This document shows, piece by piece, positions 40,314-51,700 of a stretch of DNA of 64,000 nucleotides. The DNA comes from a virus: IMG/VR virus record IMGVR_UViG_3300025889_000115, positions 1-64,000 of that record, one strand, 5' to 3'. The notes beneath the pieces are model-generated. The model was not told the origin of the DNA, did not search any database, and saw nothing but the letters and a program-made list of their open reading frames with translations. How positions within the stretch are numbered: the stretch's first letter is position 1; every line of letters starts with the position of its first letter. A program made the translations under genes and the position numbers.

Positions 40314-41207
40314 ATGTCTACTCAAGTAACTACGGCGTTTGTACAACAGTATTCTGCGAATGTGCAGATGCTTGCACAGCAGATGGGTTCCCGTCTGCGT
40401 GACACTGTGCGCATCGAGAATGTTGTTGGCAAGAACGCCTTTATCGACCAGGTCGGAGTAGCAACTGCGCAACTGCGTAGCACTCGCCACGCCGACACCC
40501 CTCAGATGGATACGCCACATGCGCGTCGTCGCCTGAGCCTCGCATCGTATGAGTACGCCGACCTTATCGACGACCAAGACAAGGTCCGTATGCTCATCGA
40601 CCCAACCTCGTCCTACGCTCAGGCCGCTGCTGCTGCCATGGGCCGTGCCATGGACGATGTTATCATCACTGCATTTGATGCTGCTTCCAACACTGGTGAG
40701 ACCGGTTCGACTTCGACCGCTTTCGACACCAACCAGGATGTTGCGGTTTCTGTCGGTGGTGCTGACACCAACATGAACCTGACCAAGCTGCGCGAAGCCA
40801 AGAAGCTGCTGGACCAGGCTGACGTTGACCCTTCGATTCCTCGCTACATCGTAATGGGTCCAAGCCAAATCCACGCACTGCTTGCTGACACCAGCGTTAC
40901 CTCTGCCGACTTCAATACTGTCAAGGCTCTGGTACAAGGTGAAATCAACCAGTTCATGGGCTTCAACTTCATCATGTCGAACCGTCTGTCGGCTGACGCC
41001 AACAACGTCCGTACTTGCTTTGCCTGGGCCGAAGAAGGTCTTGCGCTTGGCGTTGGTAAGGATGTGTCGGCTCGTATTGATGAGCGTGCGGACAAGGGTT
41101 ATTCAACTCAGGTCTATTACTGCATGGATATCGGCGCTACACGGATGCAAGAGAACATGGTTGTTCGCATCAAGTGTGACGAAGATGACCTTGACGGCGC
41201 AGCGTAA
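40314..41207 (+). CDS. Major capsid (coat) protein, unit B
   Basis: 297 residues, preceded by GAAGGAGAG. It is homologous to 5506-6405 over its full length. The variable part is residues about 122-150 and the last ten residues. Near identity elsewhere suggests the two coats could co-assemble if both units were expressed in one cell. Confidence 0.92.
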   Translation: MSTQVTTAFVQQYSANVQMLAQQMGSRLRDTVRIENVVGKNAFIDQVGVATAQLRSTRHADTPQMDTPHARRRLSLASYEYADLIDDQDKVRMLIDPTSSYAQAAAAAMGRAMDDVIITAFDAASNTGETGSTSTAFDTNQDVAVSVGGADTNMNLTKLREAKKLLDQADVDPSIPRYIVMGPSQIHALLADTSVTSADFNTVKALVQGEINQFMGFNFIMSNRLSADANNVRTCFAWAEEGLALGVGKDVSARIDERADKGYSTQVYYCMDIGATRMQENMVVRIKCDEDDLDGAA

Positions 41208-41220
41208 GGGAGATTGAGAG

Positions 41221-41700
41221 ATGACAACCAAAAACTCTGACCTCATCGCCAACCTTGAGGCACTCCCGCAGGTAGCAAATGCAGCTTCTGAGCTTGGCGG
41301 CCGCGTCCGCATTGCTCAGGGCAACGTGGCACTTGCTGCAACCGACACTAACGATGACGACATCGTTATGCTGGCTCCTGTTCCAACCCATGCGACCCTC
41401 GTGTCTGTCCGTGTAGGCTCTGATGCCTTGGGCGGCTCCTGCGCCTACAATGTTGGTTTCTACACCAACGCTGGCGTGGTTGTGGACGAGGACGCTCTGG
41501 CCACTGCTGTTGCCGATGGCGCTGGCGTAGCGGAACTCCGTTACGAAGTGCTTGACCTCAACACCACTGGTCAGCAGGTCTGGGAACTGGCGGGTCAAAG
41601 CTCTGACCCAAGTGACGTATACTACGTTGCTGCCACGTTCAGTGCCGAAGGCGCTTCCGCTGGTGACATGGCGTTCATCATTGAGTACGTCGTAGACTAA
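41221..41700 (+). CDS. Putative head decoration / minor head protein, unit B
   Basis: 159 residues, homologue of 6420-6917. It shares the ANLEALPQV-type start, VRIAQGNVALAA and the C-terminal GDMAFIIEYVV. The exposed middle is strongly diverged. The gene directly precedes the conserved terminator. Confidence 0.65.
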   Translation: MTTKNSDLIANLEALPQVANAASELGGRVRIAQGNVALAATDTNDDDIVMLAPVPTHATLVSVRVGSDALGGSCAYNVGFYTNAGVVVDEDALATAVADGAGVAELRYEVLDLNTTGQQVWELAGQSSDPSDVYYVAATFSAEGASAGDMAFIIEYVVD

Positions 41701-41708
41701 CTAGATAA

Positions 41709-41736
41709 GGGGGGCGGCTTGACACCGCCCTCCTTT
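41709..41736 (+). terminator. Intrinsic terminator after the head genes, unit B
   Basis: The same 9-bp G-rich stem as in unit A with loop CTTGACA instead of CTTGAAA and a short T run. The flanking bases differ between units, so the stem itself is under selection. Confidence 0.7.
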
Positions 41737-41759
41737 GCTCCAATCCGAGGGCCGGGTAG

Positions 41760-42110
41760 GTGGAGTTCAATAGAGATTTTAGGTACGACTTGAAAGTCGG
41801 GCAGATGGCGGAAAGCTGGTTAGCCGACATACTCATGTCAAAAACCATTGAGATTAAGAGGGACTTCAAGGCTTCACGAACCGGCAAGGTGTTTGTGGAG
41901 TTTTTTTCTAGGGGAAAGCCGTCAGGTATATCCACTACTGAGGCAGATTTCTGGGCGTTTATTGTGGACGGCGAAACTGTGGTAATATTACCCACAGAAC
42001 GACTCAAGGCTCTTGTGCAAGAAGCGAAGGACGAGGGCAAGATTTGGAAGGGCGGCGACTCGAATACGAGCCAGGGCGTCCTTGTTAATTTGGAAAGGTT
42101 AGTAAAGTAA
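41760..42110 (+). CDS. Putative PD-(D/E)XK-like nuclease, unit B
   Basis: 116 residues, GTG start, nearly identical to 6979-7329. TIEIKRDF, VFVEFFSRGKPSGI and TTEADFWAFIVDG are conserved between the two. Strict conservation of the acidic and Lys residues supports, but does not prove, enzymatic function. Confidence 0.6.
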   Translation: MEFNRDFRYDLKVGQMAESWLADILMSKTIEIKRDFKASRTGKVFVEFFSRGKPSGISTTEADFWAFIVDGETVVILPTERLKALVQEAKDEGKIWKGGDSNTSQGVLVNLERLVK

Positions 42111-42706
42111 TGCCATCCGTAGTGGACATCTGTAACGAGGCAATGGACCTGTTGGGTGCAGCTACAATTACTGCACTTACCGAAAACTCTAAAGAAGCCC
42201 GGCTGTGCAACCGCAGGTTTGAAACTGTTAGAGACGCTGTTATACGAGCGCATCCTTGGAATGTAGCGATTACCCGCGCCTCGCTTGCCAAAGACTCAGA
42301 GACTCCGGCCTTCGGGTTTGCTAATCAATTTACTCTCCCAACCAACCCGTATTGCCTTCGCGTGTTGTCGTTTTGGAACAGCAACATCGACAGCGACGTA
42401 GCCCCGTATGACAGTGAGGTCATGTTTAAGATTGAAGGCCGCAAGGTTCTTAGCAACGAGGGGACTTGCAAGATTACTTACTTAGCTAGGGTTACCGACA
42501 CAGAAACATACGACCCTCTGCTCTCCAGCACTATTGCACACAAACTGGCCGCAGAGACGGCCTATGCTATTACAGGCAGCACAACGGTAAGCCAGTCCAT
42601 GCAACAGCTATACGAGTTGCGGCTGCGTGAAGCCCGTTCTGCTGATGCTATGGAGGGTATGCCTGACAAGCTGATTGCAGATGACTTCATAAACATCAGG
42701 TTCTGA
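42110..42706 (+). CDS. Tail tubular protein A (gp11-like), unit B
   Basis: 198 residues, TAATG-coupled, homologous to 7329-7925. The SKEAR and RAHPWNVAITRA motifs are conserved. More divergent in the last 60 residues. Confidence 0.88.
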   Translation: MPSVVDICNEAMDLLGAATITALTENSKEARLCNRRFETVRDAVIRAHPWNVAITRASLAKDSETPAFGFANQFTLPTNPYCLRVLSFWNSNIDSDVAPYDSEVMFKIEGRKVLSNEGTCKITYLARVTDTETYDPLLSSTIAHKLAAETAYAITGSTTVSQSMQQLYELRLREARSADAMEGMPDKLIADDFINIRF

Positions 42707-42707
42707 T

Positions 42708-45116
42708 ATGGCCCGCGTTTCAACTATTGTCACAAACTTTCAAGCGGGCGAGTTTTCGCCGCGCCTTGAAGGCCGTATTGACCTGCAAAAGTATAACTCC
42801 GGCGCACAGAAGCTGGAGAATATGCTTATCTTCCCACAGGGTGGCATCACTCGCAGACCAGGCACCAAGTATGCTGGCACGTCAAAAGACGGTGGCAAGG
42901 TGCGGCTCATCGACTTCCAGTTTAGTGACGAACAAGCCTATGTCCTTGAATTTGGGGCAAATTATATCCGCTTCTTCAAAGACGGTGGGCTGCTGACAGA
43001 AGCAACCAAGTCCATCACTGCCGCAACACAGGCTAACCCTGTTGTCGTTACGGCTAGCACTCACGGCTATTCCAATGGTGACCGCGTGTTCATCAAGGAT
43101 GTCGCTGGCATGGTGGAGTTGAATAACCGTGAATTTACGGTTGCTAACAAAACGACCAACACCTTCGAGCTTTCCGGCATCAACGGGACTGGCTTCACGG
43201 CCTACACCAGCGGCGGCACATCCGGCAAGATTGTAGAGGTCACGACCACCTACACAGAAGCACAGGTCTTCGAGCTAAATCATGTGCAGTCTGCTGACGT
43301 TCTGTATCTTGCACATAAGGACCATGAGCCAGCAAAGCTGACCCGCACGACAACGACAAGCTTCACGCTGACGGACATCGACTTTGTTGACGGCCCGTGG
43401 CTGGATGAGAACACCACAGACACTACGATTTACTTTTCTGCGGAAACAGGCACAGTGACGGTCACTGCCTCTGCTGACGTCTTTAGCTCCGATGATGTAG
43501 GCCGGTTTATTCGCACTCGTGAAATCCTTGAGATTGCACATGACGAGTGGGCGGCGAGTACGAGCTATGCTAACAATGCAACGGTCAGGTTTGGCGGGCA
43601 TGTCTATAAGAACGTAACCGGCAGCACCGTAAGTTCGGGGAATACGCCGCCTGTGCATCTGACCGGCACAGAAACTTACGGGACTATTGATTGGGAATAC
43701 CGGCACGACGAGTTTGGTCATGTAGAGATTACGGTTTTTACTAGTGCCACCGAGGTTACTGCTGTCGTGCATGAAGACCAGTATGGAAACTCAACGCTAC
43801 CAGACAGTTCTGTCGGCTCCTCCAATGCCAACACCCGCTGGTCTCTCGGTGCATTTGGCGGCGACCAAGGCTTCCCACGCGCTGTAGCGTTCTACGAGGA
43901 GCGCCTGTACTTTGCTGGCACAACAGGCCAGCCACAAACCATCTTTGGCTCTCAGACTGCTGACTTCGAGAACATGACACCCGGCCTGAACGATGACGAT
44001 GCAATCAACGTTACCATCGCATCGGACCAAGTGAACGTCATTAAGCACATGATTCAGGGCCGCTTCTTGCAGCTTCTGACAACAAGTGCAGAGTTCACAC
44101 TGTCAGGTGGTACCGGCACCCAGCCAGTTACGCCGACTAACGTGAACGTCCTTCGTGAGACAACCTTTGGCTCATCTGACGTGCGCCCTATCCGCGCTGG
44201 CTCCAGCACCATCCTTATTCAGAAGGGGCAGGAGAAGGTCAAAGAGGTCACATTCGACTTGGACACTGACGGGCTTGTAGGGCGTGACCTTACAATTCTA
44301 GCGGAGCATATTGCCCGTGGCGGTCTGACCGACATGATTTGGCAGCAGGAGCCGGAGCTTATCCTGTGGTTTGTGCGCACAGACGGGGTTCTTATCGGCC
44401 TTTCATATGACCCACAAAACCAGACTATTGGGTGGCACACTCACCCAATGGGGGAGTCTGGGGTTGTGGAGAGTATAACGGCTATACCTAGCGGCGCTGA
44501 GGACCAGGTTTACTTGTCGGTCAAGCGCACCATCGACGGTTCTGTTGTGCGCCACATCGTGTTCATGGAGAATATCTACTTCGGCACAGACGTCTCGGAT
44601 GCTTTCTATGTAGACTCCGGTCTGACATATGACGACACCGCCACGACCACGATTACCGGCCTGAACCACCTCGAAGGTGAGGCGGTGCAGATTCTAGCTG
44701 ATGGCGCGGCACATGCTGACAAGACGGTTAGCGGTGGTGCGGTGACGCTGGACCGCAGCGCAAGCACGGTGCATGTGGGTTATTCCTACGATTCTAAAGT
44801 TCAAACGCTGCGCATGGAGGGCGGGGCTGACGACGGGGTATCTCAAGGCAAAATCAAACGCATCCACGGGGCTACCATCCGGTTCCTCGACACGGTGGGT
44901 GCTGAGATTGGGCCTGACGAAGATAACCTGGACCGTCTGCCCTTCCGCGACAGCAGCATGGCCATGGATGAGGCCGTGCCAATGTTTGATGGGGACAAGG
45001 AGATTTCGTTCCCGTCAGGTTATGACAACGACGCCAGAGTTTTCGTTAGACAGACGCAGCCCCTGCCTATGACCATTCTGGCAGTTATGCGGAGGTCTAA
45101 CACATTCGATGCTTAA
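42708..45116 (+). CDS. Tail tubular protein B / nozzle (gp12-like), unit B
   Basis: 802 residues, the same length as unit A and similar along the whole length. Together with the conserved portal and tail tubular A this shows that the two phages share one head-tail framework and differ mainly in exchangeable parts. Confidence 0.9.
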   Translation: MARVSTIVTNFQAGEFSPRLEGRIDLQKYNSGAQKLENMLIFPQGGITRRPGTKYAGTSKDGGKVRLIDFQFSDEQAYVLEFGANYIRFFKDGGLLTEATKSITAATQANPVVVTASTHGYSNGDRVFIKDVAGMVELNNREFTVANKTTNTFELSGINGTGFTAYTSGGTSGKIVEVTTTYTEAQVFELNHVQSADVLYLAHKDHEPAKLTRTTTTSFTLTDIDFVDGPWLDENTTDTTIYFSAETGTVTVTASADVFSSDDVGRFIRTREILEIAHDEWAASTSYANNATVRFGGHVYKNVTGSTVSSGNTPPVHLTGTETYGTIDWEYRHDEFGHVEITVFTSATEVTAVVHEDQYGNSTLPDSSVGSSNANTRWSLGAFGGDQGFPRAVAFYEERLYFAGTTGQPQTIFGSQTADFENMTPGLNDDDAINVTIASDQVNVIKHMIQGRFLQLLTTSAEFTLSGGTGTQPVTPTNVNVLRETTFGSSDVRPIRAGSSTILIQKGQEKVKEVTFDLDTDGLVGRDLTILAEHIARGGLTDMIWQQEPELILWFVRTDGVLIGLSYDPQNQTIGWHTHPMGESGVVESITAIPSGAEDQVYLSVKRTIDGSVVRHIVFMENIYFGTDVSDAFYVDSGLTYDDTATTTITGLNHLEGEAVQILADGAAHADKTVSGGAVTLDRSASTVHVGYSYDSKVQTLRMEGGADDGVSQGKIKRIHGATIRFLDTVGAEIGPDEDNLDRLPFRDSSMAMDEAVPMFDGDKEISFPSGYDNDARVFVRQTQPLPMTILAVMRRSNTFDA

Positions 45117-45531
45117 TATACGACCATACAAACAAGAAGATGTGTACGACATCGAGTTGGATTACGAGTTCGACAGTGCTTCTCGTGCAGGGTTACTGGG
45201 TCATAACGAGATAGTTGCCTACACGCTTCTAGACGATGACAAGGTAATGGCTGTCGGCGGTGCGCACGTTATGTGGTTTGGGGCGGGGGAAGCATGGGTG
45301 CTGGTATCGCCGGAGTGCCTTGGCAAGCCAGCATCCTTTGCCCGTTATGCAAAAAAGCTGTTTGATAGTATATTGCAAGACACAGAGCTACGCAGGGTGC
45401 AAGCCAGTATTCATGTAGATGATGACCGGGCATACAGGTTCGCAGAGTGGCTTGGGTTTGAGAACGAGGGCGTGATGCGCAAGTACGGCGTTGAAGGTGA
45501 CGATTATTACAGAATGGCGAGGGTGGCGTAA
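45109..45531 (+). CDS. GNAT-like internal virion protein (gp13-like), unit B
   Basis: 140 residues, ATG start overlapping the nozzle gene by 8 bp. The DDDRAYRFAEWLGFENEG motif is the same as in unit A. Catalysis is not demonstrated by sequence. Confidence 0.78.
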   Translation: MLNIRPYKQEDVYDIELDYEFDSASRAGLLGHNEIVAYTLLDDDKVMAVGGAHVMWFGAGEAWVLVSPECLGKPASFARYAKKLFDSILQDTELRRVQASIHVDDDRAYRFAEWLGFENEGVMRKYGVEGDDYYRMARVA

Positions 45532-46094
45532 TGGAACCGACCACCATCATGGCTGCTGCGTCCGTTGCCCAGGGGGTTATGGGCTTCAAGGGCAACCGCG
45601 CTGCTGCACGACAAGCTGCCGCTGTTGGTGAATACCAAGCCCAGGTAGCAGAAAACGAGCTTATCCTCACGCAACGCGCCCGCCGCAACCAAGAAGTGTC
45701 TCTGCGTAGGAACTCAGAAAGACTAAAGGGGTCACAGAGAGTAGCTACCGCAGCTTCCGGGATACAGATGTCCGGTAGCCCCCTTGAGGCCATGAAAGAC
45801 ACTTACTTCAATACCGAAGTTGACGCTTTGCGCATCCAATACGCGGGCAGCGTAGAAGAAGCAAATGCCGCTTCAAATGCAGCTATGGCTAGGATGACAG
45901 GGAAGGCGCAGGCCTCTGCTTACAACATGGCGGCTTTGACAAGCGTTGTTGGAGCAACTTCTGCTATGGCTAATTTCCGACAGCAACAAACGCTGCTTGG
46001 GCAGCGAACCGCCGCATATGATGCGCAAGTTGGCTTCCAGAACAGGATGCTGGCGCTTGAAAAATCAAGATACCAAAAGGAGCTTAGTTCCTAG
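45531..46094 (+). CDS. Internal virion protein (gp14-like), unit B
   Basis: 187 residues. The N-terminal 60 residues (VMGFKGNRAAARQAA) match unit A. The C-terminal part is longer and ends in a Lys-containing helix (QNRMLALEKSRYQKEL). This gene marks the left edge of the diverged internal-core segment. Confidence 0.78.
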   Translation: MEPTTIMAAASVAQGVMGFKGNRAAARQAAAVGEYQAQVAENELILTQRARRNQEVSLRRNSERLKGSQRVATAASGIQMSGSPLEAMKDTYFNTEVDALRIQYAGSVEEANAASNAAMARMTGKAQASAYNMAALTSVVGATSAMANFRQQQTLLGQRTAAYDAQVGFQNRMLALEKSRYQKELSS

Positions 46095-46096
46095 CT

Positions 46097-48799
46097 ATGC
46101 CAAGAATCCCGCTTTACGCAAAGGGCGCTGGCCCAACAGTTGAATTGGCCACGGGTCAGCTTGGGGCAAGGCCAAGCGCTGGCGCGTTCACTGCGCCTGG
46201 AGAGGCTATGGCGCGGATGGGTCAGGCTGTTGGCCGTGCCGGTGCCACGTTTGCAGAAGGCCAAATGCGCATTGAAGAGGGGCAACTAAAAGCCGAAAAG
46301 GAACGCCAGTCAAACGAAATTGAGTTTCAGCGGCGTCAGAAAAAAGTTGAATTTGACTTTGCTGTCGCGGAGCGAGATGCCGAAGACAGGCGTATTCTTG
46401 CAGAGGAGGCAGACCGCGCTGTTGTGGCCACTAGCGGGTTCCTTGAGCAAAACACAGACACTGACACTCAAACTTTTAATCAGAATTTTGAGACGCACCG
46501 CAGCAAGCTAATCTCTGAGGTTGAAGGCCGGGATTACACCCCACGCCGCAAAGCTTTGGTCGAGAACGCTATTAGGCAAAGCACTCGCGCGCAACGCAGT
46601 AGTGGCGCAAATCAAGCCTTTGGGCGCGGCCAGGTTGCGCGTACCACCGCCGCTGAAACGACCATCTACACAGCTATGAACCAAATATCTTTGTATGCGG
46701 ATGGACATCCCGAAAGAGTTGCGTTGCTCAACAGCATTGAAACCACTTTTGTTGACGCCGAGAAAAATGGCCTAAGGATGAAGTTTACAAGGGCGGGGGT
46801 CCAGCAACAGGTACTTTACCAAGACTACAACCGTGAAATTGCCGGTGCCGGAAGTCACGAGGAAGTAGCCGACATCCTATTGAGGTTGCGATTTGATGGT
46901 AGCGTTAGCCAAGCAAACCGAGAGAAGTTGATTGTTGACCTGAACCAAACTGAAACAAAGCTTTTTAATGACGCGCGAGACTCTGCTGCTGGGGTTTTGA
47001 ACAGCGCAAATATGTCTTCGAGGGAGCAATCAGAAATCGAGGAGGCCATTGAAGGCGCGGGTACGTATACCTTTACCATGGGGGATGGCTCATCTAGCTC
47101 TGTTGACTTCTCTCAAATGCGCTCAACAGATGTCGGCCCTATGCTGAGTATATTGAGCAGACGCTTTAAGGATGTAGAAGACCTAACGTCAAGAAACATT
47201 CTGTCTTCAGCCGAAGACGCCTACAACCCCAAAATGTCAGGGGCTGACAACGCCGCAAAGTTTTCTGAATATTACTCTGCGTCAGCAATCGAGACGCACG
47301 GAAAGACGCCGGAGCAGTTAGATGAAATTGCTTTGAACCTTGCGAATCAACACCAAGACTTTGTTACCAATATAATCAAGTCAGAGGGCGTGACTCGACA
47401 GAACTACCCAGAGATTGTAGCAAGGATTGATGCGGCTGAAGCATTGCTGACATCCGAGCTTGGCGGCCGTGCGCCTTTAAAGTTTGCAACAGGAGGGGAC
47501 CAAGGCACTGTCATAGGAATACTGTCTGGCTTGGCGTCGTCGCGTGAAGACTTGCGCAAGGCTGCTGCGGAAACCGCTACATCCGAAACTCATTTGGATT
47601 TCATGAGGAGAGGCGAGTTTGAGTTCGTGGCTGGCCAAGCAACCGACAAGGAAACAAAGAAAGCTGTCAACACACGCATGGCCGAGCTTTCGGACAATGT
47701 TCCTTCGCAAATCAATGATTTGTCTAAGAACGGGACAACATATGAGACGTTTGTGTCAGTGCTGAACACACAAGCTGAACGGATTACAAACCCTAACTTT
47801 GACCCTGAAGACGCAGAGAAGGAGGGCGTTTCTGCTGCAATTGAATTGTACCGAGAAATGAAGCTGGCTGGTCGCGGCGTTGCCAACAGGCATGTGTCGG
47901 CCGAAAGCAAGAAAATATTTGAAGGCTATTTCCGTCTTGAGCCTCATTTTGGTGCAGTTGCCACCATTCGGACACTACAGCAACAGCGAGACGACATCGA
48001 CGTAAACGCAAGTTACAAACAGGTTCAAAGTGGGGTCGAGTCCATCTCGGACACAGCATCACAAAGCTATTCTTGGTATCAGCACATTCCTGGCCTTGGC
48101 CCTGATGAAGACTTTGTAATCCAAAATACGTCAGAAATTCAAAGTTACGTTAGCAAAGCAGCAAAAGATTACATTAAACTTGGTGTCCCGGCAGAAGCCG
48201 CCGTTGAGCTTGCTGCAAAAGATTACGGCGAGTCTCATGTGCGCATCCGGAACATAATGGTTCCCAAGACAATGGGGATGCCCAGAAATGTTGAAGAAAT
48301 GGCGACTGCCGCCGTCAAGGATTCAATCTTGAAGTATCCTTATGTCGCTGAAGAGTTTGACAGCGAAGAGCTTTCCATCCGCCCCTTAGCAGGCACAATG
48401 GACCGCTGGACACTGGTGCATAGTGGTGGTTCGCCTGTGATTGCAACAGACATTGATGACCCGAAAAGAGCATTTCCAATTGAGTTTACCCTTGATGACC
48501 TAAATAAATACATGATTACGCAAAGGTCTGACGCCGGACTCATTGAGATTGCGAAGAATACAGAAATGAACTTCCGCAAGAAGGTAGAGTTGGAGTTCCA
48601 CACCCGCAGCGGGCGCTTTGAGGGTATGACTGAGTATAACGCACGGCTTAAAAGACTTCGTATTTTGCACCCGGAGCGAAGCTTCCGTTTGGAGGCTGAG
48701 GATATTAGCAAAGCCACAACATCCGTTTTGGAGCAGATGCTGGGCGTTTCTGGTTCTGAAGACTTTAGCGGCGAAGCCCCTATAGAGAAGGCTGAGTGA
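46097..48799 (+). CDS. Internal virion protein (gp15-like), unit B
   Basis: 900 residues, helical and highly charged, with an early Glu/Arg-rich coiled coil (residues 65-110). Only the first 20 residues (MPRIPLYAKGAGPTVELATG) and scattered positions match the 756-residue unit A protein. The gene position and neighbours support the gp15 role. Confidence 0.75.
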   Translation: MPRIPLYAKGAGPTVELATGQLGARPSAGAFTAPGEAMARMGQAVGRAGATFAEGQMRIEEGQLKAEKERQSNEIEFQRRQKKVEFDFAVAERDAEDRRILAEEADRAVVATSGFLEQNTDTDTQTFNQNFETHRSKLISEVEGRDYTPRRKALVENAIRQSTRAQRSSGANQAFGRGQVARTTAAETTIYTAMNQISLYADGHPERVALLNSIETTFVDAEKNGLRMKFTRAGVQQQVLYQDYNREIAGAGSHEEVADILLRLRFDGSVSQANREKLIVDLNQTETKLFNDARDSAAGVLNSANMSSREQSEIEEAIEGAGTYTFTMGDGSSSSVDFSQMRSTDVGPMLSILSRRFKDVEDLTSRNILSSAEDAYNPKMSGADNAAKFSEYYSASAIETHGKTPEQLDEIALNLANQHQDFVTNIIKSEGVTRQNYPEIVARIDAAEALLTSELGGRAPLKFATGGDQGTVIGILSGLASSREDLRKAAAETATSETHLDFMRRGEFEFVAGQATDKETKKAVNTRMAELSDNVPSQINDLSKNGTTYETFVSVLNTQAERITNPNFDPEDAEKEGVSAAIELYREMKLAGRGVANRHVSAESKKIFEGYFRLEPHFGAVATIRTLQQQRDDIDVNASYKQVQSGVESISDTASQSYSWYQHIPGLGPDEDFVIQNTSEIQSYVSKAAKDYIKLGVPAEAAVELAAKDYGESHVRIRNIMVPKTMGMPRNVEEMATAAVKDSILKYPYVAEEFDSEELSIRPLAGTMDRWTLVHSGGSPVIATDIDDPKRAFPIEFTLDDLNKYMITQRSDAGLIEIAKNTEMNFRKKVELEFHTRSGRFEGMTEYNARLKRLRILHPERSFRLEAEDISKATTSVLEQMLGVSGSEDFSGEAPIEKAE

Positions 48800-51700
48800 T
48801 GAACGAAGAAGAAGACCTGCTCAGTCCCGCTAGGCCTGAAATTACGCCAACACGAGAGGCTGTTGAACGCGCCGCTGAAGCGGAGTTAGAGGCGCAAAAG
48901 CCCACCTTTGGCGAAGCTGTCCGGGCGTCTGTTCAAGAAGACTGGATGATGTCTTGGGCATTGCGCGGGCGCGAGGAGTTTGCCCCTGACCCAGACTTTC
49001 AGTTGTCTATAGAGGAGCGCCGGAAAGCAACATCTGGCCTTCCAGAAGAGTACCACGGGTTTGTCGAGGACGCATACAGTATGCCTCAACTTGAGTCTTT
49101 GCGTGAGGAGGCGTTCAAGACATACGAAAACGACCAGAAGCTTGCCCAGCTTGGCTGGGGCGGAGTTGGTATCCGCTTTGGCGTGGCCTTGGCTGACCCG
49201 GCAGCAATTGGACTTAGCGTAGCTACAGAAGGTGTGGCGGCTCCATTGATTTGGGGCAACAAGCTGACAAGGCTGCAAAGAGCTTTTCGCGGAGGTACGG
49301 CCGCAGCAGCAACAAATGCGATTGTCGAAAGTTACATTGTTAGTCAGAACGCTGTCAAAGACCCCTATGACATCTTGTATTCCGCTAGTGCTGGATTTTT
49401 GATTGGCGGCGGCCTGTCTTCCCTGGGCAGGACTGACACGTTAGACCCTATTAATGGCGCAATGGCCAACATGGCAAAGGCAGCAGACGACGCGCAGCGC
49501 GTTGAGGCCGTCGATGCCGTCAATAGTCGCATTCAGGGAGAGGGTTTGGGAGAGCAGTTCGACCGGTCTGTGGGCGCGGCTGAAAACCCGTTTGAGCCAG
49601 CACAGCAAATCTCTGACCTCCGTACAGATTTGGACAATTTCTTGGATGAAGCTGGAGACTCTGCAGACCCCGCTTATGGCAGGGGCCGATTTGACATGGC
49701 CAGTTATCTGCTGGCCTCAAAGAACCAAACCGCTAATTTTTTAGGGCGGGTTCTAGGCGAGGACGCCGTCGGTTTCCGTAAAGATGCTGGGCGACCACTT
49801 GAGGCCACTGCTGACATCATCAAGACGAATGAATTTAAATCAGCCCTTAGCCGCTACTATTCTGTGTATGACGAGGCATACAACGAATGGGCAAAGGAGC
49901 AAGGCTTTGGCTACTTCAAACGCAAGATGAATATCCCGCGCCGCCAGTTTGGTGAGCTTGTGGCGGATGCGATTGAGAATCCTGAGCTTCCGTTTTCCCC
50001 TGCCGTGAGAAAGGCTGCGCAACGGCAAGCTGAGATTAAGCGTGACCTTCTCAACGGGGCCAAGGATGCGGAGGTTCGTGGCTTTGAGACCGTTCCTGAG
50101 AACCTGCGTTATTTCACGCACCTCTGGGACTCATTCAAGTTTGTTGAGGCCCGGCATCGTTACGGGGACACAGCGATTACGCGGATTCTGACCAACGCCC
50201 TAATAAACGGCACAGAAGACTTGGACGAAGAAGCGGCCCAGATGATTGCCAAGAGCATGGCCGGAAAGCTAAACCGTGACGGCGCTGGCATGGACTCCGG
50301 CGCAGCCAGATTGTTCACAACAGATGACCGCGATGTCATGAAGCAAATCCTTGTGGAAGAGGGTTTCATGACGGACGACGAGGCTACACGCCTGTTGTCG
50401 CTGTTTGAGCAGCGTCCTGACGGCACTCCAGCACGGGCCAAGCGTAGGCTTGGGTTTAACATGGAGGAGGAGCTGTCGGTGTTTAACTCACAGACCCGTC
50501 AGCAAGAGACTCTCCGCCTCAAGGACTTGCAAGAGCGAGACGCTGAACAGGTCTTTACCTCCTATGCAGCAGGGATGTCTGGCCGTATAGCTCTGGCAAA
50601 GGTGGGCTTCAAGGACGAGACTACAATCAATCAATTCCTAGACAGAAACCTAGCAGAAGCAGAGGCCCGCGAGGGCAACAAAGGCCTGAAACGCGCACAG
50701 AAAGAGAACCTTGTGGCTCAGACCATAATTAACATGATTCTGAACCGCCGCGCTCCGTTGGCAGCAGACCCGTCTGGCAACTACGCAAGGATTGCGCGCC
50801 TGGTCCAAGACTATAACTTTATCCGCCTGATGAACCAGGTTGGTTTTGCTCAGGTCGCCGAGCTTGGCAACGCCATCAGCATTGGCGGCTGGCGGGCTGT
50901 GCTGCAACAGGTCCCAGAGATGCGCCGCATGTTGCGCAGGGCAAAAAATGGAGAGATTGAAGACGAGGTTTTGAGGGACATTGAGGCCGCAACTGGCATT
51001 GGCTCTGACCGTTTGACAAATCAGGCCATGAACCGCGCAGACACTATCGGTGTGTTCAGCGAGGGGCGTGGCGACTGGATTGACAAGGGGCTGTTTATGC
51101 TGGCCCCTTTGAAAAGAGCCACAGCAGACTTGTCTGGCATGGCCCCGATTACGTTAGCTCTTGAACGAATGGCTGCACGGGTTGCTGTCCAGACCATGAC
51201 GGACCTTGCTTTTAAGGCCAGAAACCTGTCGCGCAAACGCTTGGCCGGACTTGGGCTAGACGAGGCCATGACTGAGCGCGTTTATTCGCAAATCAGGAAA
51301 AACGCTGTCAGACAGCCATCTTCTATGGTTAAGCGCAAAAAGGTTCGTGCAATCAATCTTGGGGCTTGGGATGACGCTGAGGCAAGAGATGCTTTCCTCA
51401 TAGCTATATCCCGTTGGACCCGCCGCAGCATCCAGCAGAATGACGTAGGCAACCTGAACCTTTATATGACCTCAACCATGGGGCAGATTCTGACGCAGTT
51501 CCGCACGTTTATGCTGGTTTCTTATGCGAAGCAAACGCTGCATAACATCAAGGCAAAAGACTTTAGGGCTTTGTCAGCGATGCTTCATTCAGTGGCATTT
51601 GCGGGCCTTGCCTACACAGCGCAAACCCAGGTCAACGCTCAGTTTAGAGAGGACAAAGAAGAGTTCTTGAAAGAAAGGCTGTCAGTTGACGCTATTGCCA

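Noticed and set aside
40281-40937. 218-codon minus-strand ORF and the matching 192-codon one at 5800-6378
   Set aside because: Both are antisense of the coat gene, follow its codon bias and have no start signals.
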